Below, piece by piece: positions 10,991 to 20,469 of a DNA stretch of 64,000 nucleotides. The stretch lies in the NCBI GenBank assembly GCA_948567375.1, contig OX419761.1:17362501-17426500 (forward strand), in the 5' to 3' direction. Origin of the DNA: Lunularia cruciata. Lineage: Eukaryota > Streptophyta > Marchantiopsida > Lunulariales > Lunulariaceae. The translations under genes and the position numbers were made by a program. Numbering within the stretch: position 1 is the first letter of the stretch; every line of letters begins with the position of its first letter. Below the pieces are notes generated by a model. That model saw only the letters and a program-made list of their open reading frames with translations, searched no databases and had not been told where the DNA came from.

Positions 10991-11376
10991 TTGTAGTATG
11001 TGCTACAAAGCTTAGAGGAGGATCAGTGGAGTTGGACCTACAAAGAGGAGAAGTTGGTAGATAGTTCAGACTCCCTCCATCTTTCACACTCTTTAAGATA
11101 CTATAGAAAAATTCCATTGCTCTTAGACATCCTAATCAGATCTAGGTGGTGATAGTGTGCATGATGAACTAGATGCAAGTCAACCACTTGCTATTAGAAA
11201 ATTGAGTCTAGCACAATGGTGGGAGCGGCTCAATTGATTATGCACTCCTTTGTGTTCTCAATCAATGACATGTTTACATTAGGAGTTGACCCAACTATAG
11301 TGTTTAGATTGTTGCCACACTTTTTAAGAGTATGGATGATGTGGGTCTTACTTCTAGAGCAAAAGTGGTTGATAGT

Positions 11377-11424
11377 AGAGCTGACTTGGTTGAGGAGCAT
11401 AGAGCTGACTTGGTTGAGGAGCAT
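11377..11424 (+). repeat. Perfect 24-nt tandem duplication inside the outer element
   Basis: AGAGCTGACTTGGTTGAGG with AGCAT occurs twice back to back (11377-11400, 11401-11424), encoding a doubled eight-residue unit R-A-D-L-V-E-E-H in one frame. The perfect identity suggests recent slippage. Confidence 0.9.
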
Positions 11425-11559
11425 AGGATCCACTCAATGACCATTGGTTTGGTAAACAACAATAATTTGATTAAAGGAGTTACTAGCTAGACCTACCTTT
11501 GAGCAAGCTCAATCCACACATGGAGTTGTCATATTAGACAACTAGAGTGAGATTTTCCA

Positions 11560-11950
11560 TTTGGTGGGACCTTCAAGCAAGGTCTATAGATCAAAAAGGG
11601 TTTTATTAGATGCCAATGTACAACCTTTTATGTTGGGAAAGGTTGTAGTAGTCAATCTTGAGCTATGGAAGACCAATGTAGAGAGGTGTCCATTTTAGAT
11701 CCATACATCTATATCTATAGGGGTGGTTCTACACAATACATTGCATGTGAGGAGCTAATTTTCCAAATTCAGCTTGGTCATCCAATTGACAATTCTATGG
11801 TGAGAGCTCAAGCCACTTCAACAATAGTAGAGTCATATGATGTGCTAGTTGGTGGAGTAGTGGTATACCCCATGGTTTCTAGTATTGACTATTGGGAGGA
11901 AATGACTTCTTAGAGGCCAGGTTGGTAGTCAGGTGAGGGATGGTATGTTC
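11560..11950 (+). pseudogene. Retropepsin-like protease region of the outer element
   Basis: The motif V-L-L-D-A-N-V-Q-P-F-M-L-G-K near 11600-11640 fits the D-x-G-A active-site strand of retrotransposon proteases with Gly replaced by Asn. Further on, in a shifted frame (11665-11913), come I-Q-L-G-H-P and S-Y-D-V-L-V-G-G, the latter resembling the hydrophobic I-L-G strand near the domain end, then Y-W-E-E-M-T-S and R-P-G-W after a stop. One frameshift and several stops break it. It lies between gag and the methyltransferase region. Confidence 0.6.
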
Positions 11951-12269
11951 CCTACCGGTGTGCTTTAGTAGTGGTAGTCTTGGCTCACTACAATCAAGGA
12001 CCATGGCATCAATTTCACCTTTGAATGGTTCCATTACTTGGTCTGGTGACTTATTGGAAAGGAATGCCCATGTAGAAGATACTCCAATACCAAAGGAGAT
12101 CACTTAGATTTTGGAGTACAAGTGAGATTGTTCCATCCACCTTGGATGTTCCATTGTGGAGTGCCAATGAGGCATTATAACATTATGCAGATTAGTTGGT
12201 GTATCAAGCTTGGAGTGTAGTCTTTGTACCACCAAACAAGACAAGTGTGAGGATGAGCTTCCGGAGTCT

Positions 12270-13110
12270 ATTACCTTGTCACCTTTGGATACCACACTCA
12301 TTTCTTGGTAGTATCCAATAGATGCATGTATATTTAAGTTTTTTGTGGGATTAATATTGGACTAGCTACAATACTACCATAGATATACGGCTTCAAAGGT
12401 ACTTGTATGTAGAGAGAGATGAGATTGCTAGATGAGTTTCTCTACATCATGTAGCACACTTGGCATATTGGTATCTTGAGTTATTACCAATATCAATAAT
12501 CAAGAGTTGCCAAAAGACCCTACCAATAGATATTTCCTTATTGGGAGCATAAGATTTGGAGAGACATGGTCCCATTTATTTGGTGATTTTTGGATGGCCA
12601 TGTCAAGGACATACTCATGTTGGCCAAGGTTAAGGTCTATAAGATCTCTATTTTGGTGTGTTTTGGGAGATATTACATATACTACAACATTTCCAAGCTA
12701 ATCAATCCATTTTTCCAACCTACATTTTAGAGAATGTCCCTCTGATGGATGATACTTGTACATGGGTGGTGGTGAGTACTCATAAGGTCCATTCTTAGAT
12801 GGGACTTGCCATATTTTTGGATGTAGCCATAGTGGAATTATGGGCTTATTGATGTATATATGCTCAACAACTATCACGACATTTGTATTGCCAAAGCTAG
12901 TTTGCTTGGATGCTAGAGTGGTAGTCTTGGAAATCATAGTTATTTTGGTAATTGCTCATGGACTACTTGATGGTGGCTGGATTTCATAGTAGGACTATTG
13001 ATCACATGGTGGGACCTAGGATCACTTGCATCATTTGATGTGCCATCAACAGTGCCGTTAGGGCTAGAAACCTGAGACAAGCAAAGGGGTATACTTTTGA
13101 ATTGCAATTC
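12270..13110 (+). pseudogene. Retroelement-encoded cytosine-5 DNA methyltransferase (decayed)
   Basis: Seen: one frame from 12583 reads V-I-F-G-W-P-C-Q-G-H, the motif IV Pro-Cys loop with the catalytic Cys codon TGT at 12601-12603. It continues to Y-I-L-E-N-V-P-L, motif VI with the catalytic Glu at 12730, about 43 residues later, close to the spacing in known C5 methyltransferases. Upstream (about 12320-12480), in other frames, a decayed motif I/II region and a helix ending in H-H-V-A-H-L-A can be followed. Downstream near 12830-12860 a degraded Arg-rich motif VIII-like stretch is suspected. Stops and frameshifts rule out an active enzyme. The family would transfer a methyl group from S-adenosylmethionine to cytosine. 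Same strand and tandem order with gag and protease argue that it is element-borne, not a host gene. Confidence 0.7.
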
Positions 13111-13139
13111 TAGAGAGCTCACGTCTCTATGTTAAGTCT

Positions 13140-14090
13140 TTGAGTTTTTGGCTATGGTCGACAAAAGCCAACAAACATCACCTAGAGTCTCTTAACTAGA
13201 GTGGGTGTAGTTTGATTGGAATCAATATATAATTGTTGGTAGATTGTTGAATGGATGATCAAGTACAGATCTGATTTGAGTATGGTTCGAGTCATTGTGA
13301 GAATGAACCAATTACTGTGACACTTTAGAGTTCATATATGATTTATGTGTGAATTTTGCTTCAATATGTATGATTTTGACTATGATGTATGTTATTTAAT
13401 GATGTATATACACACAACAAATGATGGAAAACAATTTAATTTATACCATCTTGAAAAGTTTCCAATAGCCACATTGAGATATTATCTTTATTAGTATGTA
13501 TGGAGATTAGTGGAATGAATGTTCTTTCGTTGTCATGGAAGGCCATGGTGGATGTCCATACCGGTTAAGGACATAAGAGAACTCCCTAATCTAGACTCGG
13601 AAGATCTGTAATAACACAAGTCTATCTGAATTTGTTATTTCACTTGTTGACAATTGACCATGCAGTCAAAGATGATTGATGACTTTGCTTCGCTGATTAT
13701 ATCATTTACTAGTAAAACTAGGACATAAGGCCCCACTTTCAACTAACCAACTCAAAGAGAACCCTAGTTTAATACCTGGAATAAGAATTAAACACCAAGA
13801 AACTATATTTCCGTGGTAAAATGTTGTAATATATGTGATGAACACAATTTAGACTTTCTAATGTGCAAGCGAATGTCAAGAATAACAAGGGGTGCAATTT
13901 TTATTGCCAGTATACTTGCCCATATAATATTCTGGGATCTTTACTAGAAGTGATAATATTATCCCGCAAATACACCCTTTTGATAGGATAGGTAGTCCAC
14001 CATAACTTGAATCAAGAATGGCTTGTACTCTAATATCACAAGTATAAGTATCGTTGGATACAAGTCAGTTTTACCCCTGTATAGAGGAAA
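13140..14090. other. Spacer, no gene seen
   Basis: AT-rich sequence after the methyltransferase remnant. I looked for reverse transcriptase or integrase motifs that would complete the outer element and found none. The minus-strand frame 13959-14219 overlaps the dispersed repeat at 14098 and has no family resemblance. Confidence 0.5.
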
Positions 14091-14097
14091 GGAAAAA

Positions 14098-14160
14098 GGC
14101 GACCGCGTAGAGAACACGAAGGATGTGAAGACTCCCATCAAGCCGTACAAGGGAGAGACC
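14098..14160. repeat. Third copy of the dispersed 'GAAGAC...CATC.AGCC' repeat
   Basis: GACCGCGTAGAGAACACGAAGG, GTGAAGACTCCCATCAAGCC and GTACAAGGGAGAGACC match the copies at 2550-2600 and 2776-2836, with about one base in six to eight differing. Together the three define a conserved core. Confidence 0.65.
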
Positions 14161-14990
14161 GGAAAGGTATAGAGGAAATGCTCATGATGTGTAGGGTCTT
14201 CACGAACGACGACCACCATACAGCTCAGAAGAGAAGAATATGTCCACTTTACAGAGTATTTTGAAACCCATAAGTGGAGAGAACGGAGCGAGCCTGATCT
14301 TCAAACAATACGGCCCAACGTTGTGTTATAAGGTATCTTTGCGCTTGGGGCAATGACGCAGTTAGTGAGGTGAAACCGAGACGCGTCAATTGCTGGTTGA
14401 AAACTATTTCCAAACCCCCGCCCGTGCCCTAACCGGCGCGTGCGAATTTCTGGAAGATCCAACACAGTCTGGATCTCACAACATAATCAAAACAGGACTC
14501 AAGCACTTTGACCTAAACCAGGAAAGACGTCACCCAACTTACAAGTTCTGTCGCCGATTATCGATGAGCATAATCTACCTAAGCAACTAACCATTACTTG
14601 TGAGTGCCTGTCAGACGAACCTGTGCAGTGACGCGCATCGACGGGGTCTCTGACATCGTAGGGGTAATTAGTATATTTTCTCGCCACTGCACAAAAGATT
14701 CATCTTATCGTCGAGGACAGCCAACTTGATATGGTACTGTCGGTTCTGTCAAGCTGTTATACCTTCCACTAGCGTTCCATCTGAGAATGAATTGTAGACT
14801 TGGTCTATGAGCTCCTAGTTCTGGATGAACGCCACACGCTTGCACAATGTGGACGAACTCCCGCGTTCGTTTGTGGACATTATCGATACTGAGCTACGGG
14901 GGACTCCGCTGTTTATGAGATTGCTTTGGGTCCCGAAAGTGACATATGTTCAAGGGCTGCGCTGCTCTCCTCACGTACAGTGTTGAAGTT

Positions 14991-15318
14991 GAGCCGTTCA
15001 GCGAGAGGAAAGACGAGCTATAGAGCGAGTTTTGATCGATTTCAGACCGTCTATTCGAGGGAAAGACGTAGGAAGAACACACTGTTCACAGATTAAGCAG
15101 CATAAATTAGTGAGCTTTGATCGAGCTTCGGACAGTCTACAAGAGGAAAAACAATAGAAAAAACAAGCGGTTCAGACGGATCATCACACCGTCTACAAAG
15201 AAAGATGAGCCGTTCAGCGAGAGGAAAGACGAGTTATAGAGCGAGTTTTGATCGATTTCAGACGTCTATTCAAGGGAAAGACGTAGGAAGAACACACGGT
15301 TCAAAGATTAAGCAGCAT
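14991..15318. repeat. Direct repeat of about 112 bp, offset 216 bp
   Basis: 14991-15103 and 15207-15318 are nearly identical, starting GAGCCGTTCAGCGAGAGGAA and ending GATTAAGCAGCAT, with only a few substitutions and a 1-bp deletion. The intervening 100 bp holds a weaker third relative (GATCGAGCTTCGGACAGTCT, ACAAGAGGAAAAAC), so the whole block may be a degraded tandem array. The tRNA-like gene follows 42 bp later. Confidence 0.85.
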
Positions 15319-15359
15319 CCAGGGTCGTAATCAACGACACGAGCAATTCTCGCAGACGA

Positions 15360-15431
15360 AGGCCCCGCCGAGATTTGAATTCGGGCTACTGGATTCAGAG
15401 TCCAATGTCCTAACCACTTGAATACGGGGCC
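15360..15431 (-). tRNA. tRNA-Gln (CTG), possibly a pseudogene
   Basis: Read on the minus strand it folds as a cloverleaf. The acceptor stem is a perfect 7 bp (GGCCCCG with CGGGGCC), the D-loop contains AAGTGGTTAG, and the anticodon stem TTGGA/TCCAG holds loop CTCTGAA, giving anticodon CTG. The TTCAAAT T-loop closes the fold. This closely fits plant nuclear tRNA-Gln. Two conserved positions deviate: the D-stem begins T where G10 is expected (T-C mismatch), and the T-stem has A at position 53, breaking the 53-61 pair and weakening the B box. No T-run terminator follows within 40 bases, so activity is doubtful. No intron is present. Confidence 0.7.
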
Positions 15432-16185
15432 AGTCATGGGCAGATTTTGCAGGAAATCTTATGGCATACTGGAAACTGACTTACTTTTGGAGAGCTGACG
15501 GTGTAAAATTATACCATATTCTAGCAAGATAATACTTAGAGTATAGTTTTATTTCGCTTCTTTCGAAATATTTATTCTTTGCAAGAGAAGAAGTATGAAA
15601 AAGATCAAAGTGGAAAAAAAGTGAATCTTGGGATAACCCACAGATACACAAAAAGTTGTTGCCAATGGATGTTACACTTTCAAAATTCTGATTAAACTAT
15701 TCTTCGAGAGTAGAATACACACATATTTATCCTCTGGATGCATAAGTATCTCGAGTAGGTTCAAACCTGTAGATATAATTCATGAAAATAATAATCATCC
15801 CCAAATTCCTCTCCGGAATCTGGATAATCTCCCTCTCCCCCCCGCCCCGTTTCGTTGTGATTAATCATATAATTAATCATCCGCTAGCAACCAACACACC
15901 ACCTTACATTCATTTTAACATTCCTTCTACTTGTTTCAACTTTCTCCCCATACAAATTTTAACATCTTTTCTATGCTTCGCCGTGTTATCCACTTGAGAT
16001 GCGACGCTTGAAATGTCACGCATGCCGAACGGCATCGTAACGACAGAGTTAAAGATCATATGCTGAAGCATCAAGATGAGGAAGCCAGACGAGTCCGAGC
16101 TCGTCATGCAATGACAACAAAAGTCACTATAAACTTTTTATCGAATTCTTGAATTTTCGCAATACCATCTCTCTTTCAATTATGT

Positions 16186-16368
16186 GTGGTTTAGGTGGTG
16201 GAAAGAAACTTGCAATAGAGACTCTAGACAGGTACTTCACGTATAAGTGGTTTATGTGGTGCAAAGAAATTTGCATTTGAGACTCTTGGCATGTGCTATA
16301 TAATTATATATCGTTTATGTTGTGTAAAGAAATGTGTAATTTATACTCTAGGCATGCACTATACGGGA
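16186..16368. repeat. Three-copy tandem repeat, period 61-62 bp
   Basis: Units start at about 16186, 16247 and 16309, with the pattern (G/A)T.GTTTA.GT.GTG.AAAGAAA...GAGACTCT...CAT. The third is most diverged. It lies immediately 5' of the Helitron A coding remnant and could be part of its 5' region. Confidence 0.75.
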
Positions 16369-16379
16369 GTCAAAGTTAG

Positions 16380-17880
16380 CTGTTGGAAAAGTTGTCCCTG
16401 CATAACCTACTCTTGCTCAAGCTCTCAATGATCTTCTTGTGCAAGATATACATCTTTTGGAGTATGTCCACAAGAATATATAAGCAGCATACAAGTCTCT
16501 ATTTGCCTCCACTTCCATGGGTGTTAAGTGGGATGAAGGCTAATAGGTATGTTGGCTTTTTAAATTTGAATTTTTCTTCCCACTTAATTTATATTTTTAC
16601 CACAATACCTAAGTATTTATTCTTTTTAATCCAAGGAGGAGTAAATCACGCCATAAGAACTTACCTATCCAAGCAAGGAGTGATATTGAAGTCCGCCTAC
16701 TTTACATCTATTATATGGAGAACAAAGTTGCTTCCCCTATAATGCACATGCTAAGGGAATGCACCATATGACATATTGATCATATCTCAAGAGCGCATAC
16801 TCATGTGTTGCCAACTATTTTCCCTTGTTGACTATCCATGACAATACCAAAATCTCAATCTAAGTAGTAGAGTTTATAATGGACTTGATAGAGTGTCGTA
16901 TCTCAAGACCGCATACTCACGTGTTGCCAACTATTTTCCCTTGTTGACTATCCATGACAATACACAAAATCTCAATCTAAGTAGTTGAGTTGATAATGGA
17001 CTTGATTAGACGCTCCATGCACTTCATAAATTATTGTAGTTGTATGTAGTTGTATGGGCTGATGGAGCTAAAGAAGACCATGGTACACAAATAAGAGATA
17101 TCATTATTCCTTCAAGAGCACAAGGACTCCTGCACATTTCAAATTTAATTGACAACTACGACCCATTGTAGTACCCACTACTTTCCTTCTTGGTGATTAT
17201 GGCTAGCACCTAAGCATGAAAGATGCCAGTCTTGATCAAAAGGTCTAATTAAAGGATGAATACTCATATTTGGACATTTAAATAAAAGATTACTATTCAT
17301 ATTATCTCCAAATATAGGAAATTTTATATCCCTGTTTCTCTATTATATTCTCTTATCCCAAAAATATGTAATTAGTAAAAGATGTGAAGAAAAACATTGA
17401 AAAGGCTCAACTACCAACAATATGAAATTTAAAAAAAATGTGAAAATAGAATTAAATAGTCTCAACTATCAACAACACAACCAGGCAGCCAACCTCTTTT
17501 AAAGCTCAACTTTGTGCAAGATGATACTATAGATGGATCTAATATTGAGAGGAGATTCATATTAACTTCTTTGTTAAGTATAATCCACACAATATTCAAC
17601 AATGATATAGGATCCCATGATCATTATACAATATACGAAGTCAACTTTAGTTGATGTGATGATTTGAATTTGATGAATTGGCCAAACGCCACTAAGAAGT
17701 TCCTTCCAAGTAAAATGGCTCCAGATAGATTGCATGTCTTCAGCTCCTACCTTGCTCAAGAAAGAGTTATTAGAAAATAGAATCTTTTGTAAAATTGTTG
17801 CTTGTACTTTTGTTGTTAAATTTAAAAAACAACACCTTCTTATATTCATATTTTTACAATTCTGCAAATTAAAGGACAAG
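16380..17880 (+). mobile_element. Helitron A: decayed Rep-helicase N-terminal half
   Basis: Plus-strand translation in shifting frames follows the Helitron replicase. At 16430-16540 is Y-K-S-L-F-A-S-T-S-M-G-V-K-W-D. At 16630-16745 is a weak G-G-V-N-H-A-I-R-T-Y-L-S region. At 17050-17210 come V-W-A-D-G-A, I-R-D-I-I-I-P-S and Y-D-P-L, stop, Y-P-L-L. At about 17530-17880 are S-N-I-E-R-R-F-I-L, N-W-P-N-A-T, A-P-D-R-L and V-V-K-F-K-K-Q followed by I-F-I-F-L. The last segment is where the HUH nuclease motif (P-H-x-H) should be, and both His are lost. No helicase follows on this strand; the element stops near 17880. The strongest matches are the N-region and Y-D-P-L-x-Y-P-L. Confidence 0.75.
16783..17006. 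repeat. Tandem duplication of about 107 bp, period 116 bp
   Basis: 16783-16889 and 16899-17006 are nearly identical, from TATCTCAAGA(G/C)CGCATACTCA to AATGGACTTGAT. The duplication interrupts Helitron A between its N-region blocks, so it arose after the element had lost coding constraint or in a non-essential linker. Confidence 0.9.
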
Positions 17881-17906
17881 CCTCATAATCATAATGAGGC
17901 TTGTCC
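17874..17906. repeat. Perfect 13-bp hairpin, 7-nt loop
   Basis: GGACAAGCCTCAT, loop AATCATA, ATGAGGCTTGTCC. All 13 pairs match. It sits exactly where recognisable Helitron A coding sequence stops. Confidence 0.95.
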
Positions 17907-17927
17907 TCAATTACTTGAGCTTGGATC

Positions 17928-17952
17928 CTTGACTCCCAAGTGAGGAGTCAAG
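17928..17952. repeat. Perfect 9-bp hairpin, 7-nt loop
   Basis: CTTGACTCC, loop CAAGTGA, GGAGTCAAG. It lies 21 bp after the 13-bp hairpin. Helitron 3' ends have a hairpin before CTRR, but no CTRR lies at the expected distance on either strand, so that reading is not supported. Confidence 0.9.
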
Positions 17953-18299
17953 ATTGTGCAATTTGGTGGTTGTTCAAATGATGCATGGACCATGTCAAGA
18001 AGTATATTTTCTTACTTCTTTTTCCTTATTTTTAAACATCAAAGATGTTCTAAATTTTTTGTACATGTGCATAAATATACACTATACATGAAAGAATAGG
18101 ATTACAAGAAATTCTATCCAAGAATTTAACCTTAGAAGGGTTGGATTTTCACCCATTTTATCATTATCAAATTAATAAGGAGATGGTAATTATACATGGA
18201 GAAACCTTAAAAAATTGACATGTCATCCATACAATCCCATCAACTACCACATCAAATAGTAGCCTCTTGTTCTTCTTATTGTATGCATGTATTGTTCCT

Positions 18300-18640
18300 T
18301 AAGCAAAAGACTAAGGTGAATATCGATAGTGCACTCTTAATGAGCAAAGTATTGATGATTGCATATGATTACCACATGGAACTACTAAAAAGACTTGGCA
18401 AAATTCACCACCAAGGATTACCACTTTACTACCAAATGGTTGATGATATTTTATAACAATCTATTGAAGGCTTTAAAGGCATGATTTTTCATTCTAGAAG
18501 CCTCATCCCATATGATAAGAGGATAAGAGTGACCATCTAAAAATATCTTAGTCAAACTCTTCTTGGTGAAATTATGGATGGAGTTAGAAGTGATGGAGAT
18601 AGTGGCAGTTTGTATTTCAAGTTTGATAAACATAATTGAA
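18300..18640 (-). pseudogene. Helitron B helicase domain remnant
   Basis: The minus-strand frame 18451-18633 contains S-Y-P-L-I-I-W-D-E-A-S-R-M-K-N-H-A-F-K-A-F, the Walker B region of Helitron (Pif1-type) helicases, with D-E-A intact. Just downstream, after a stop, I-L-G-G-E-F-C-Q-V and V-V-P-C-G-N match the next conserved block (normally G-G-D-F-R-Q). The Walker A region upstream was not recognisable. Confidence 0.8.
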
Positions 18641-19045
18641 AATGACTAAAGCAACCTTTGCTTGCAGTTGGATGTGAGCCAGAAGTGCATTATGAAGTAT
18701 GTATATCTAAAACTTCTAAGGAAAAGATGTAAATAGATTTGGCTTGGATTCAAACATTACTATATCAACAAGAAGTCTTTGATTGTTAAGGAGAGCTTGA
18801 GGATTAAGGTGGTATTGTAAAATTTGGACGTTTTACTCTTCTTGTATTTACTCAAGGAAGTTGTCAATCTTACTAGAATTTTCCTTTAGACATGGGATAT
18901 TGTAGTTGGTAAATAGGCTATGGTGTTGCTTCAACATGTGGCATATATATCTAAAGACAAAAATGATCTGATGTTGGCAATCAAATGGTCACGGTGTATA
19001 CAATGCTTGGAAAAGCTTCAACTTGATAATCCTAGATATGGAAAC

Positions 19046-19077
<32 letters not shown>

Positions 19078-19085
19078 AAATAAAA
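19046..19085. repeat. A-rich microsatellite (AAAAATA-type)
   Basis: Repeated units of AAAAATA/AAAATAAA fill about 40 bp directly before the solo LTR insertion site. Confidence 0.85.
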
Positions 19086-19097
19086 GTATATAGTATC

Positions 19098-19835
19098 TAT
19101 AATACCAAGAGCTAGCCATATGATTTTAATGTGAAATTTGATTTGGTAATATTTGGAATGATTTTATACATGATGGACAAAATAGATTAGATAGAAGTAT
19201 CACCAAAAGAGTACTTCTACTAATAGGGCAAAAACCAAAATAGACTTGAAAACCTTAGAACCAATAGCTATACAAATGATTTAAGGGTGAGAATTGTTTG
19301 GTAACCTCTAGAAGGATGTTAGACATGATGGACTAAATAGATTAGAAAGAGGTATCACCAAAAGTGGACTTCTACTAATAGAGTAGGAATCAAAATATGC
19401 TCAATCTTTGAAGGTAATTTTGGAGGTCTAAACGAATGAAATAGGCCTTGAAAATATCCAGATTCCCCCCAATGGAGAAAAATTTGGCCTTTCCTCTCCC
19501 CCTTCTTGGTTTGTCTCATCAAGAGCTTTCCAACAGTACCTCACCCATGTGATTTTGAGATTCCTATAGGAAGATTCCCTAAAAGATTCCCTCTGGTCAA
19601 AGCATGTTTGACCAACCAGATAGGATCAGGAACAACATGTCACCCATCCAAGTGAGTTATCCAAGGGTGGAGCTTGCTGGCATGTCACCTATCTATGTGC
19701 CTAATCCTATGGTGGAGCTTCCTTGGAGGAGATCCTCTTTGTTTATATAATAAAGAGAAGGTGCTCCTTTGGGGCATTGGATGATTGAGTGTGAAATCTG
19801 TGTTTTCTCTCTTCTCTTGTCCTTGGAGTATTACA
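19098..19835 (+). repeat. Solo LTR 1 of the 40-kb chromovirus family
   Basis: About 738 bp, aligned end to end with the LTRs at 40164-40900 and 46030-46768. It starts TATAATACC (TG mutated to TA) and ends GGAGTATTACA. It is flanked by GTATC at 19093-19097 and 19836-19840, a perfect 5-bp target duplication. No internal element sequence remains, so the internal part was removed by recombination between LTRs. It interrupts Helitron B and is therefore younger than it. Confidence 0.92.
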
Positions 19836-19844
19836 GTATCATCA

Positions 19845-20060
19845 AAAAACTTCATAATGGAATTTTCATTTGACATGAAACTCACTTCAATAATGTAACT
19901 CTAGACATAATGATATCTTAAAAGAGTTTGTAACATTGAGCAAATTCTTTAAAAGTAGAATATGTGTAATTGTCCAAAGCAACATTCAACTACTCAACTG
20001 ATTTTGGACAATCTATGTTGAGTAGAAGCAATAGATGGTAGTACTTTTCAACTTTATTCA
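19845..20060 (-). pseudogene. Helitron B middle block
   Basis: Minus translation gives K-Y-Y-H-L-L-L-L-N-I then, after a short gap, Y-S-T-F-K-E-F-A-Q, matching the conserved Helitron stretch between Rep and helicase (F-Y-L-R-L-L-L ... H-P-T-F-K-E-A). Downstream M-S-N-E-N-S-I-M-K-F-F reaches the solo LTR junction at 19840. Confidence 0.7.
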
Positions 20061-20405
20061 ATTGGATGATATATTGCATTTGATAACATTGCATTACTCT
20101 TGGTGGTGCACAAAGTTCTTTTATTGTGTTCCAAGTAATATTCAAAGAATTTAGACTATACATAATTTTGCATTAGCATCAATAATAAGATTATTCAAAA
20201 AGAATTCAAAGAGCATCATTCTTTATAGATCTTGGTTGTTGAGGACATTGATAAGATCTATATATTGGAAAATTAGACTTTGTATAAATGAGTGGTATAG
20301 ACAATTGGCCTTATCTCATGCAAACTAAATTTGGAGATCTTCAACATGCTTTTGAACTAAATACCCAATTGCATAATACATACATATATAAAAAATATCT
20401 TTGGA

Positions 20406-20469
20406 TTCCATTTTTTCCTTAGTGGCTCACAAAATTAACTTTTTGAGAGCCACTAAGGACAAAATGGAA
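20406..20469. repeat. 29-bp near-perfect hairpin
   Basis: Arms TTCCATTTTTTCCTTAGTGG... and the reverse complement ending ...CCACTAAGGACAAAATGGAA pair over about 29 bp with two mismatches around a 5-6 nt loop, and weaker pairing extends outward. It lies inside Helitron B. It could fold as a small-RNA-precursor-like stem, but no evidence of processing is visible. Confidence 0.85.

Larger units (their letters stand above)
4118..13120 (+). mobile_element. Outer, older Ty3/gypsy-like element encoding a DNA methyltransferase (decayed, interrupted)
   Basis: Seen: in one orientation lie a gag-like region (4118-4709 and 9952-10990) with two zinc-knuckle remnants, a retropepsin-like region (about 11560-11950) and a cytosine-5 methyltransferase region (about 12270-13110). 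A younger LTR element at 4710-9946, flanked by GTATC, splits it. Reading from GTATC at 4705-4709 directly into 9952 keeps the gag frame open (N-I-G-V-S then N-R-G-A-L). No reverse transcriptase, integrase or own LTRs were recognised, so both ends are uncertain and the element may be truncated. Assignment to Ty3/gypsy rests on gag and protease style and is an inference. Confidence 0.65.

Noticed and set aside
13140-13960. Reverse transcriptase following the methyltransferase
   Set aside because: No RT block (for example L-P-F-G-L or a D-D motif) was found in any frame, so the outer element is described as truncated or incomplete.
17874-17952. Rho-independent-style terminator or CRISPR-like repeat
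   Set aside because: The context is eukaryotic and transposon-rich; there are only two unrelated hairpins and no spacer array.
18734-19090. Walker A of the Helitron B helicase
   Set aside because: No G-x-G-K-T-like stretch could be recognised in any minus frame, so the domain is annotated only from Walker B onward.
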